Below the pieces are notes generated by a model that worked only from the letters and a program-made list of their open reading frames with translations, ran no database searches and had not been told where the DNA came from. Of a DNA stretch of 64,000 nucleotides, positions 1 through 11,453 are shown one piece after another; positions within the stretch are counted from its first letter, which is position 1, and the number at the start of each line of letters is the position of its first letter. This DNA is from Multifurca ochricompacta (Eukaryota; Basidiomycota; Agaricomycetes; Russulales; Russulaceae), in the NCBI GenBank assembly GCA_022496185.1, contig WTXG01000005.1:248001-312000 (forward strand). The letters run 5' to 3'. The position numbers and the translations under genes were made by a program.

Positions 1-341
1 GATTCTCCAGCGTGCAGGCTCAGGCTGGGTTGACATTTAAGGATCTCATGTCGATGTGTGTAACTTATGCTATGAGATTAGGATTAGTGGTAGTTGTAAT
101 TGGTAAGGTACGTGTACGCGTTATTTAAGACTGTTTGTTCCAAGGGAAACGGTTAAACGGGCCGGTGCCTTCGGAGTCATAAGTGATTGATTGACATACA
201 AGTACCAAGTACTAAGTACCAAGTTACCGAAGTACCAAAGTACCAAGTATCAAGATCAAGTACAAGTAAAAATTGAGAAGTGAGAGCGAAAAAGTGGGAG
301 AAGCTTTCTCATTCCCTATTATATTAACTCAAAGCTCTAGC
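1..341. other. Leader region upstream of IleRS, no gene seen
   Basis: No supported coding region. It probably holds the end of an upstream transcription unit and the promoter and 5' leader of the IleRS gene. A cluster of AAGTACCA-like repeats occupies its middle. Confidence 0.5.
199..267. repeat. Degenerate AAGTACCA short repeats
   Basis: The words CAAGTACC, AAGTACTAAG and AAGTACAAG recur about seven times with small spacing changes. It is a degenerate microsatellite-like array. A related array with ACAAGTACAAG lies near 35617-35655. Confidence 0.75.
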
Positions 342-3300
342 ATGTTTCCACAACACGCCAGTCTGTTTCTCTCGTCTTACCTGATTATCCCAATGTTAAT
401 CGTTCACCTCATTTTATCTTAGTTTCAACGCTTTTCAACTTTCCGGAGGAAGAAGAGAAAGTAATCAAGTTTTGGCGCGAGATTGACGCGTTCAACACCA
501 GCCTGAAGCTTTCCGAAGGTCGTCCCGTCTATTCATTCTATGATGGACCTCCATTCGCTACCGGTCTCCCGCATTATGGCCATCTACTTGCTGGTACGAT
601 CAAGGTAAACAGCCCCCAAAGTTTTTGTGTGCTTGTCTACGCAGACGTCATTTGCTCATCGGAATCGTAGGACATCGTCACGCGCCATGCACATGTTTCA
701 GGCTTCCACGTCCCGCGCCGTTTCGGCTGGGACACACACGGCGTTCCCGTAGAGCACGAGATCGACAAGAAGCTCGGCATAGAGTCGCGCGCTGACGTTC
801 TTGGTATGGGCATCGATAAGTACAACGCCGAATGCCGCGCGATCGTCATGCGTTATTCGTCCGAATGGCGCAAGACCGTCGAGCGCATGGGTCGCTGGAT
901 CGATTTTGACAACGATATAAGACCCTCAATCTCAGCTTTATGGAGAGCGTCTGGTGGGCTTTCAAGCAGCTGTTCGAAAAGGACCTTGTCTATCGTGGTC
1001 TCAAAGTTATGCCCTATTCGACTGGGCTTCTCACTCCGTTATCGAATTTCGAGGCGGGACAGAATTAAAGGAGGTCAACGACCCCGCGGGTGTGTGCTCT
1101 AACAAGGCATTTATCACCATTTGTGTAATGATTCCTCTTTCCGATCAGTGACTGTTGCATTCCCGCTTGTGGACGACCCAAAGACGGCTCTGTTGGCGTG
1201 GACGACGACACCCTGGACGCTTCCCTCTAATCTCGCTCTCTGCGTTCACCCTGACTTGACTTACAGCAAGATATACGACGAAGAACGCGGCGTAAACTAC
1301 ATCCTTCTCGAGTCGCGCCTTTTGGCCGTGTACAAGGATCCGAAAAAGGCCAAGTACAAAAAGGTTGGCCAGTTCAGAGGTGAGGACATGAGAGGCTGGA
1401 GGTATGCCCCAATGTTTGAGTATTTCACCGAGAAGGTGCACAATTAGTACTTTTACTGGCCGGCGGTCGCCTGCTGACCGGGCCGTTCCTAGTATGAGGA
1501 TAGGGCTTTCCGCGTACTTGTGGACACTTATGTGACGGACAAGGACGGTACCGGGATCGTCCATCAGGCACCCGCTTTCGGTGAAGACGATCATCGTGTC
1601 GCACTTGCCTATGAAGTCATCAACGCCGATGAAATGCCACCATGTCCCATCGATGATGCTGGTAGATTCACGAACGAAGTACCCGATTTTGTTGGGCAAT
1701 ACGTAAAGGTCAGGGTGTTATCTGATGTAGCCCATGGTATATACAGCAGGCTCACACCGCCGTGGGCGATCTCATCAGGATGCAGACAAGGAGATCATGA
1801 AAGTGCTCAAAGCAAAGGGGCGGCTCGTGAGGCAGGATCAGGAAAAGCATCAATATCCATTTTGCTGGAGGTTGGGATGTGTCTCTCGCGGTAATGGTTA
1901 TCCTTCCTGACTGTCATTCTGCCGTCTTCGACAGGTCTAACACTCCCATCATCTATCGCGCCTTTCCGGTATGGAATGTGAAGGTGTCACTCATAATCGA
2001 CGACCTCGTGAAGAACAACAGTGAAACTCGCTGGTTCGTGACTGTTCAAGGATTACCTCTCAACCACATTGAGATTTTCCTCCTTCGCAGGGTACCGCAA
2101 AACGTTGGAGAGAATCGGTTCGGAAACTGGCTCGCGAATGCGCGGGACTGGTCCATTTCCCGAAACCGTTACTGGGGCACCCCAATCCCGTTGTGGGTGT
2201 CCGGTGACCTTGAAGAAGTGCAATTTTTACCCCCTCGAATGGTCGGAAAAGCATTGATGTCATGCCATAGGTCATCGCAATTGGCTCTGTTGCAGAACTC
2301 GAGCAGTTATCGGGAGTGACGGGGATCACAGACTTACACTCGGACAAGATCGACCACATCACTATCCCTTCTAAGCAAGGCAAAGGCAATTTGAAGAGGA
2401 TTCCAGAGGTGTTCGACTGTTGGTTTGAGTCCGGAAGGTATGTAATGCCCCTGGAGTTGATTTATGTGTTATTTTCTGAGTGTTTCTTATAGCATGCCTT
2501 ACGCTCAGCTTCATTACCCGTTCGAAAACAAGGAGCTCTTTGAGAATACGTTCCCGGCCAACTTCATTTCTGAAGGTATCGACCAAACACGGGGTTGGTT
2601 TTACACCCTGCTGGTCCTGTCTACGCACTTGTTCGGCAAGGCGCCTTGGCAGAATCTCATCGTTACTGGTCTCGTTCTTGCTGCGTGAGTCATCCCACTA
2701 CTCAAACTTTCGCGCGATTCCTATTTTTTAATCATGTGTAGCGATGGCAAGAAGATGAGCAAGAGCCTGAAGAACTACCCCGATCCCAACTTGATTCTTG
2801 ACAAATACGGGGCTGATGCAACAAGGTCTGTTCCCACATCCCACATTTAATCATGTGACTAAACGGCTGATGGTATCGCAGAATGTTCCTCGTCAACTCA
2901 CCCATCGTCCGCGGTGACAACCTCCGTTTCCGGGAAGAGGGCGTGCGGGAGGTCATCTCGCGTGTCCTTCTTCCTTGGCTTAACTCTTTCCGATTCTTCC
3001 TTGGCCAGGCCGCGCTCCTCAAGAAGGCTACAGAGTATGAGTTCACGTATGATGCTCACGCACCTCTATCCAGCAATGTTATGGACCGTTGGATCTTGGC
3101 TCGATGCCAATCGCTCATAAAGCTTGTCAAAGAGGAGATGGCAGCGTACCGTTTGTACACCATCATACCACGACTGCTCGAATTGATAGACGAACTCACG
3201 AACTGGTACATTCGTTTCAATCGCCGGCGGCTCAAAGGGGAGGACGGTTTGGAAGACACTGTTGTGGCACTGAATACGCTCTTTGAGACCTTGTTCACGC

Positions 3301-4331
3301 TCTGTCGAACGATGGTGGGCCAACACTATCACTTTCCTATGTCCATCTTTCTGAAATCTGTGCAAAGTCGTCCTATACCCCCTTCCTTACAGAAAATATT
3401 TACCAGTCATTACGGGCATTTATCCCCGAGAACCCAAGCGCAGGCGACACCCGATCAGTGCATTTCTTACTGTTTCCGGACATCAAGGAAGAATACTTTG
3501 ACCCTACTATCGAACGTCAGATGAAGCGGATGCAGACTGTCATTGAACTTACTCGCAACATCCGGGAACGCAACAACTTAAGTCTCAAGGCATGCATACA
3601 ACTCAGAATACGGACGATATTTGCTGATAGTCCTCCCGCAGACGCCATTGAAGGAATTGCTTGTCTTCCACCCTGACGGAGAGTACCTGGAAGACGTTCG
3701 GTCCTTACAAAGGTACATACAGTCTGAACTCAACGTGCGTGACGTCGTTGTCACTTCGGAGGAAACAACCGCTGGAGTGCGATACCGTGCCGTCGCCGAC
3801 TGGGCTGTCCTAGGGCGGAAACTGCGCAATAACCTGAGCAAAGTCAAAAGCGCGCTTCCGGACCTCTCGAGCGATGACGTCAAATTATACACGCAAACCG
3901 GTCGCATGATAGTTGCAGGCATCGAGCTTGTCGAGGGCGATCTCGTCGTGCAGCGGCACATCGAGTTACCTAACGGCGAAGGCACATACGGGACACAGAC
4001 AGATAATGATGTCGTCGTGCGTCTCGACATCCAGGTTCATTTGGAGCTCGCAGGAGAGTGGTTGGCGCGCGAGCTCACAAGTCGCGTGCAGAAGCTTCGC
4101 AAGAAAGCTGGCCTCCAGGCAACGGATGACGTCGAGGTGTACTACCGATTCGAAGAAGGTGCTGGAGCAGAGCTGCGCGATGCGATGCGCGAGCATGCAG
4201 AGGCCATCGAGCGAACAGTACGGAGCGTGCCCGCCGAAGCAAGCACGCGCAAAGAAGGCTCAAAAGTCATCATCGAGGAAGAGCAGGAAATCGCGGAAAC
4301 CAAATTTTTGCTGTCGCTGGTGCGGCCTTGA
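342..4331 (+). CDS. ILS1: Isoleucyl-tRNA synthetase, cytoplasmic
   Basis: Class I aminoacyl-tRNA synthetase that charges tRNA-Ile in the cytosol. The catalytic domain shows HYGH (the HIGH signature, in [13 protein letters not shown]) and [15 protein letters not shown] (KMSKS loop). The editing domain lies between, with [11 protein letters not shown] and [16 protein letters not shown]. The anticodon-binding part follows ([26 protein letters not shown]). The CDS is spliced. The start at 342 is inferred: a 19-base exon, an intron 361-422, then an in-frame run into the conserved [12 protein letters not shown] block. Most introns are GT-AG. The one at about 3590-3641 fits only as GC-AG (AAG then GCATGC). 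Two frame breaks, near 915 (DFDNDYKTL expected) and near 1067 (GQNYKEVNDP expected), are each healed by one added base. Downstream, SNU23 is convergent. Confidence 0.95.
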
Positions 4332-4444
4332 AGGTGTAAGGTGTGCTGATAGACGCAGAAGAAAACGACGAAGACTGTATTACTCCCTGTAACTAGAATA
4401 CAGATATCAAATGTACAGCACCTGGATGAAAGACAAAACCAGCA

Positions 4445-5253
4445 TCATTTCTTGGTGGAACCGAACCCGCTGAAGCCCATCGTATTCATCATGTCATCTC
4501 CGTCGATCTGCATTGCGGCGTCCTGCGCGAGCTCGAGACGAGCCCTTTCTCTCTCGGCCTTTTTTGCGGTTTTCTTCTCCGCGCGGGCAGTCAACTCCTT
4601 GTCGCGGATCTCTGCGAGCCGCTTGTCAAAGTCGAATGCTTTGGCTTGAGACGCCTCCTTGGTCTGTGCGCGCAAGAAAGCAATTTTGGCACGGACCTGC
4701 TCGAGGGTAGATCTTTCCAGCCGCGTCGTCTGCCCAATTGCACGTAAATCTGTCATGGCACATAACATTGTTGAGCGTCAGGGGATTAAGAGTTGTGAAT
4801 GTTCACCCACGCGCTCGGCCGTTGATATGATCTAAGTATCCTACGCTATCCTTGTAAGTCCTGTTACAGGCTTCACAGTAGAAGCCTGGTTGTCCGGGAC
4901 CCCTTCCGCCAGGGTTTTGAACGACCATGGTCCTGCCAAGATTCTTGTCGAGTTCGAGGTCCTGCTCCCGCCGTTTCATGAGCTCTGTGGGCTTTGGGAG
5001 GTCCCTCTTCTTTCCTTTAAGGGGCTTCTTTCCTGATGATAGAACCTATAAATTAACTTTGTCCACGTAGATAAAAAAGACCTGTGCTGTTGTGTGTACC
5101 TTGTTTCATACGCTCGTCATTCTCCTGCATGCGTAATCTTTCCTCCTCGTCCTTTTTCCTTGCTTTTTCCGCATACTCTTCCTTGTCCCATTTGCGCCGG
5201 AAATCTGTATCGGCAGCTTTGGTGCTGTACGCGCCTTGTTTGTTATCAGCCAT
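4445..5253 (-). CDS. SNU23: U4/U6.U5 tri-snRNP zinc-finger protein (Snu23/ZMAT2)
   Basis: Small nuclear spliceosomal protein of the tri-snRNP, involved in activating the spliceosome. The N-terminus matches the family: D.DFRRKWDKEEY followed by a charged helix (KARKKDEEERLR). The middle holds GRGPGQPGFYCEACNRTYKD and GYLDHINGRAHL, the matrin/U1-type C2H2 finger with two Cys and two His, immediately followed by GQTTRLERSTLEQV. The C-terminus is Lys/Glu rich. There are three exons. The His of the finger is split by an intron (C + AT). The intron after MKQ has nested acceptors, so the inner boundary is less sure. The start at 5253 is the family start. It faces away from the EXS gene with about 135 bases between starts. 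Confidence 0.92.
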
Positions 5254-5388
5254 GTGGATGGTTTAAGGTTGAGGTCGAGCGCGCTGACGACTTGACATTG
5301 TCATGACGTGATACTTTACTCAACGTCCACGTCTACTTACCACTTGCTGCCTTGAACCGCGGGCAACGGTTTCCGATGCTTCAACGAT

Positions 5389-7018
5389 ATGGACTATGAA
5401 ACCGACGACTTATCTTTCGTCATAGCATTTCCTCTTCCCTTTCGTGTTCTCTTCCTCGCAGGCGTGGGCATTCTTGGTTGGGCTGCAAATATCCATGGCC
5501 TTCATCTTCTTGGTATAGACGCTGCCAGCGCTCTCGACCTGCGTGCACATGAGCATGGATCCACAACACCTCTACCCGTCGACGGTCGACATAGAACGCT
5601 TAAAGTAGCCTCAGACCCCTCTGCCCTCTATTACCCTATTTATCGCTTGGCGTTCTGGTACGGTCTTTGGTGCACCTCTGCCTGGGCACTTTACCGCTCC
5701 GCCACCCATGGCAGCGCCATCCTTGTTGACTTTTTCAAGTATATACCAGCTGTATGCGCACTTGTGACCCTCATATTTATTCTTTCCCCATACGACGTCA
5801 TGCAAAAGCACGAACGTGATGCATTCCTCCTGTACGTCTTCCCTTCTGGCCTCGCCCCTCATAGATGTCTAACGTTGGCCTCTAAAAAAAGGAGTTGTCA
5901 AAGATGCATATCCCCAACCATAAACTATCGAGTACATTTTTCTGACGTGATCTTTGCGGACATCTTTACTTCATTTGCCAAAGTGCTTGGAGATGTCTGG
6001 CTCTCACTCTGCATGTTAATTCCTGGGGGCAGTCTCCTTACACCTCCAGTGCAGGATGGTTGGTATAGATGGATTTTACCCACACTGATGAGGTACGCAC
6101 CCTGTCATTCCCGCAGCCCAGAGTGCGTCGCTTAGTGTGAACCAGTCTTCCGTACCTCGTGCGCTTTCGGCAGTGTTTAGTCGAGTACACGAGCCCATCA
6201 AATGACAGCCGTCGTCCGCTCTGGAACGCTCTGAAGTATGCGAGTTCGTTCCCCGTGATTTTCTTATCTGCTGCACAACGACTCGTGGTGTTCGACCTTG
6301 TGGCCGCGAAAGGTGAGGGGGCAACGCAAGAAGCGTGGCATGGTGAACATGCACTCTTCCGGCTTTGGTACGTGCGATAATTGACACCTTTTTCTTCTTT
6401 CTGCTTTCACTGCTAATCCAATGGACTCCCAGGCTGCTTGCTGCTCTCGTCAATTCCCTGTATTCTTTCTGGTGGGATGTGACGAACGACTGGGGCTTCG
6501 ACCTCCTGCAATTTACGCCAAAGTCCAAACGCCCCCGCCCTCTCTCTTTGCCTCGCTCGCTCGTTCTTCCCGCGATGCGCGAACGTGAGGAATCTGTCAC
6601 CTCCCCTCGGAATAGCACGATAAGCTCCCCCCCTCGATTATCATCGCGACTACCTGCCGTAAACACCCATCCATACGGTCTCCGTTCACACCTCTTATAC
6701 CCTCTTCCCGTCTATCCCCTTGTCCTGTTTATCAACCTGGTCCTCCGTCTCACATGGAGCATCAAGTTATCGAGCCACTTGCATGCGCGAGCGCAGGGCG
6801 AGGGGTCATTCTTCATCTTTTGGGTGGAAGTCGCAGAGCTGGTACGACGATGGGTATGGGTATTCATCCGTATCGAATGGGAGATTGTGAGACGCGCAGA
6901 GGATGGTATAAAGCGTGCGGAGATGTCTAGCGAGAGCGGAATGGACACGGATGTTGATAACTTTGAGCTGGTAGAGCACAGCCTCGATGAACCCAAGCTT
7001 AGGGATCGACATAGCTGA
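5389..7018 (+). CDS. ERD1: Erd1-like EXS-domain Golgi membrane protein
   Basis: Multi-pass membrane protein of the EXS family. Yeast Erd1 is Golgi-located and is needed for retention of luminal ER proteins and Golgi glycosyltransferases, linked to phosphate recycling from the Golgi lumen. Seen here: an N-terminal hydrophobic segment (FPLPFRVLFLAGVGILGWA), further segments around FKYIPAVCALVTLIFIL, the EXS core FSDVIFADIFTSFAKVLGD and LSLCMLIPGGSLLTPP, then FWWDVTNDWGFDLL, a hallmark of the family. The tail is acidic and probably cytosolic. Short introns interrupt it near 5834-5890, 6092-6155 and 6370-6432. It lacks the SPX domain of Xpr1/Pho81 relatives, as Erd1 does. Confidence 0.85.
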
Positions 7019-7312
7019 GATGTTGATCCACTGAGTGGCCTGCGGCTTGTCTTGACCGATGTCGGACATAGTCATCCAGATAATCCAGACCTGAGATTCA
7101 GCTACAGTATGCTGCGTCTAGCACCTTATGAAACACCCTCCAGGGACACATGTGCTTCTCCGGCGAACGGTCCCATGTATGCATCGTATCATTCTTCTTT
7201 TGTTGGTAGACAATGCTAGGGTAACTAGGGTAAATTAGACGGCTATTTCTCATATAGGCAAATGTTTCATGAAGTAGCATAGGATTACGCAAAAGTGTTT
7301 CAAGACTTTAGA

Positions 7313-10300
7313 TCAGAGCGGCCTCCGCTGCAACCCTGCAGCCAAGACGCCCTCCATAGACGGCCCGGGTTTGACGCTCTCCTTGACCCCGAGGCCCTTG
7401 CTTTCCAAGCCCCGTAAAACCCCCTTCCACACTGAGTCCTCGACCGTCGGCCCACACACGCCAGTTGCGCTTACGGACCCGTCCAGAACCTGCAAAGCCG
7501 CAAAGCCGACGGGAAGACCCACCGTGCGCGCCATGGCGGACGTGCGCGCGTCGCCGTACGCAGTAAGCGTCGAGGTGTGAACTTGCTCTGCACCACTCGA
7601 ATCGCGTGCCACAATCTCGTGGTGCAGAAGGACGAGATCTCGCTCGTGCGGCATGTAGCGCAAGGCGTGTGCGAGATGAAGTGCGAGGATGTCCACAGGC
7701 GGGAGGGCTTGCCTGGGCACTGGGACAAGAGAGCCAAAGGCGGGCGCAGGCGGCGCGGACACATTGGTGGAGGGGACGAGATGGAGCCAAGTAAGCGCTT
7801 CTAGGAGAGGTGCGATACGAGATGGTGGAAGGACGCAAGCAATCGCGGACTTGAGAGACGGGATATCGCCCTCGGAGATGGAGAGGCCGAATTTTTGCTC
7901 TAGTGCGAGACGAGCGAAGGAAGACCAGTGTTCCAGGAAGATGGGTTTAGAAGACTCCAAAAGGCCTATGATTCCGAAGGAGTGCATCAAAGAAGCGAAG
8001 CCGGGGTATCTGGTATTGTTATTAACATTTGGACTGGTTGCAGGCACGGCGCACATTTACCTGAGTGTTCCTCGCAGCATGGTGCGGAGATCCTCTTCCT
8101 TCAGGGAATATGTTTCCGTATAATGCATACTGTTCCTGTTGGCAAGGCCTTCAAGCCTCAAACCGTTTGAAAGAGGCACGTCTGGAAAATTCTGAAGAAG
8201 TAAACGCTCCCCCGGGATTTCCCAACCCTAACATGACATGTGATCAGGTGTCTCAGCCAAAATTCTAAACGCGATGGTCGTACATGCCCAGCAAGACGGA
8301 AGCAGGCACCCTCCCCCGCAGCTCGTAGCACACCACGCGGGCTCCAGCTGAACTTGTATCCGAGGGGAACACCCTCTGCTGCTTCTGGAGCGGGAAGGCC
8401 GCCGCAGAAAGAGGTAAAGCCTACAATTTTCTTGTTTTCCGAGCGCAAGCGAGACAAAAGCGAATGAGCGGAACAATGGTCAATGCCAGGATCAAGGCCG
8501 ATCTCGTTCAGAAGTAGGACACCTGCTGATTGTGCACTATAGTTGATGCTCAAACTTTAGTATGAGGGGTTGGGTAACAATGAGACGTCGAACCGTGAAT
8601 GAAGTGACCGCATAGCTGGTGATACGTAAGAAGCAGTTACCATGTGCTTCTTGTGTCCGATGCATAACTCAGCCACAACTGGATGCAGAGGGGCTGGGAG
8701 TAGACTGGAACGATGTGTGAGAAGCACCTCACTCAAATAGAAAGTAACAAGGTCGGAAATTACCTGATGACGATGTCGGATTCCTTTACCAGCTGGCTCA
8801 CTCGAGTCTTGTCATCTATATTGATGAGGAGAGCGCTTGCATTAGAATGTGCTGCGACAAGACGTTCCGCCTCCTGAAGTGAATTGCTGGCTATAACCCT
8901 GTGTTAATCACGATAGAATTGCCTGAAATGCGACACTCACCAACGATCAGCTCGACATCCGGTCTTCCAGCTAGCTCATCCACAGCAGGCCCCGCAACCA
9001 TACCACTGCCTAACACAAGGACACGCTTCTTCCTTCCAATCATGGATCTCCTCCCCTCAATCTCAGAACTGACAACAGAAGTACACGTGCTCTCAGTCGG
9101 TGACCTTTGAGTAGCACGCCATGCTTCGACTTTCTCTGCCAACCACTCGTGTCCTTGTTGAAGCCGCCCTTCACTAGCAATAGCCGCCCTCTTCAGGGCA
9201 CCAGTGGCTTCGACATCTTCCCCTTTTTTGCCTTTGTAGTCGCTTACTATGGATCGTACATACCGTATGAGCTTTTCGGTGAAATGGACACTCGCGTCTC
9301 GTGGAAGACTCGCAGGAAGGATATCCACAGCGACTACGGTGACACCATTCACATCGTACGAGGGCGCATCTATTGTCGTCGCGCGAGAGACAAACTGGAG
9401 ACCGCCTCCAATATCACAAGAAATGTCTCCAACAGCAACCAAGCGTTTGGCCAGAGTCAACTGTGACGTTGTCAGAAGGCGAGGAAATCCGACGTTCCAA
9501 CCGACTCCGTTAAGAAGCAGGGTCAGGTAGGGTGCAATCTAGTTGATGAATGGGATGAGCCACTAGCAACCGACCAAAACAGGAAGTTGTGACCTTTGTA
9601 TGGAATGCCGAGCGGTATTTGTGAGGATTTGCATAGTAGTCAGGACGCTCGTAGGGAGAACCATCGATACGGGACAGATAAGAGTTGGGGAGGGCATGAA
9701 CGACGTATATCTTCCGTAAATCAGTTTCTGGACATTATAACAAAGTTTTCAGATGAAGTAGAGATGGGATGGAAATATATACCCGGGTCGTTGACAAGTG
9801 CGAGCAATTCCTCTGTGCTAACCATAACAATTGGAAGCTCCGACAGTATGGAAAGTATGCCCTGGGTGACATTCCCGTTGCTTGAAATCCGTTTTGTGAG
9901 ACCTAGGCGGCCGCTCAGCGCTAATTCGCTTACCCTGTGACACCAAAGACCATTGGCCCAAGACTTTTCGGAGTGCCGTGTTCAGCAACTTGGCTTCCAA
10001 TATACCTTAGTTGAGCACGGTGGCGTCAAGATATGGTGATGTATGCGGGCGGGGGGCATACTACAAAGACCGTTCCACGTTAGCTACGAGGGCTAAGGAA
10101 GGAAGTGGATACTCACGAGGAATGGAGATGCAACCCCATGTTCCAAGTGTTTGTGCGCCATTGCAACGAGTGCCTCGAGTGTTCCAGCAACTAAGAACAC
10201 ATTGATGGGCCTCAGGTAGGATGATACATAGCATTACACACCTCCAGCATGCCACCCAAACGCGACTGTCCGCCTGCCGTCGGTTCCAGTCAAAAGTTCG

Positions 10301-10862
10301 TAATCTATGAGACGAGCCCTCAATTGTGGAATAGATTCCTTGCCGACAAGCTTTGAGTCAGCATAGTAATCCCCTCCAGCAAGAAACCTCGAAAGTAAAG
10401 GCATATTATAATCCTGGCCTTTAACAGTATGGGAGAACATCATGTGCGTCCGCGGAACCAGAATATTCTGATTGATTGGACGGACTGGGCTCGTAACGAG
10501 AGAAGAAAGAGGTGGTTCTTTGATGCCAAGAATCAGGTGTGCGGGCTCAAGTGTTGAGTGCACCTCCGCACCCGCCTATATGAGATAGAAGCGATGGATG
10601 GATAGTGAATATGGCCAGTACGCACGCGAAGATATTCGCTAACGGGGAAGACTCTGCGCTCGCATTCCTGTACTAGCACACGAACACTATCGCGGCGTAC
10701 TAGCTCCGCGACAGCATCTGGTGTGAGGGGGGCCCTGCGCTCCCATACACGCTCTGGATCCTCACGACGGATACCGATGGTGACGGGGGCGGCTTGGGAT
10801 GTATAAAAACGGCGCGAGAACCGGCCAGGCGGTACTGCACACGACACACGACGAAGAGACAT
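7313..10862 (-). CDS. AASS: Bifunctional lysine-ketoglutarate reductase / saccharopine dehydrogenase
   Basis: Predicted two-step lysine-degrading enzyme: lysine + 2-oxoglutarate to saccharopine, then to glutamate and aminoadipate semialdehyde. Domains run in the order of animal and plant LKR/SDH. First an AlaDH/PNT-like LKR part ([69 protein letters not shown]). Then the SDH Rossmann fold ([19 protein letters not shown]) and catalytic part ([58 protein letters not shown]). The start at 10862 gives an Arg/Ser-rich leader ([12 protein letters not shown], then FSRRFYTSQ) like a mitochondrial presequence; an in-frame upstream Met also exists. Yeast instead carries separate Lys1 and Lys9 for biosynthesis. 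Exons are joined by about ten short introns, not all placed exactly. It is divergent from mitochondrial TyrRS. Confidence 0.88.
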
Positions 10863-11453
10863 AAGAATATCAAGTGAGCGAAGTAGCAAGGAAGGATGTG
10901 GATCTAGCCATGAACTGACAGAGAAAATGATCCAGTGTCGTGGGGGGTCATATATATGCGCCTTGGCCTTGGTCTTGGGATGATCCGACCCGACGACCAC
11001 ATAGTGGCTAGCGCGCTGGCACTATTTGTATGTTGACCCTCGGACGCGACCGTCACAAGCGCCAAGCGCGTGCTCACGTGTTCATCATAGTCGAATGGCA
11101 ATGCAGGGGCTGAGGGACAGCGATAATTCTCAAGGTTATTCTCACAACTGCAGAGAGTATAAATGTAAATGAAGAGGTGGAAGATGATGGGAAATTTGTC
11201 CTAATTCCATTTATTTTATTTTCATCGCTTATATTTTCACCGCACTGGAGCACCTTGCAGCTCGTGTAGCACCTCAAAGTGCAAGGACCATAAGGAGAAT
11301 GAGCCTTGTTCAGTAGTGGATCCAGATCTTGTTGCTGCTCTCATCAAAAAAATCAATCGGAGGTGATCGCGGTGGACGATGGAGATGGTAAAAGCCGCCA
11401 GGTAGAGTTTTCGTAACGGGTGTACGCCGAGGCTGTCACGGGTTGTGACGCTC
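10863..11453. promoter_or_regulatory. Divergent promoter region, LKR/SDH and mitochondrial TyrRS
   Basis: About 590 bases between two genes whose products are both expected in mitochondria. No ORF with recognisable similarity. It contains AT-rich stretches around 11200-11240. No binding motif could be assigned with confidence. Confidence 0.5.
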
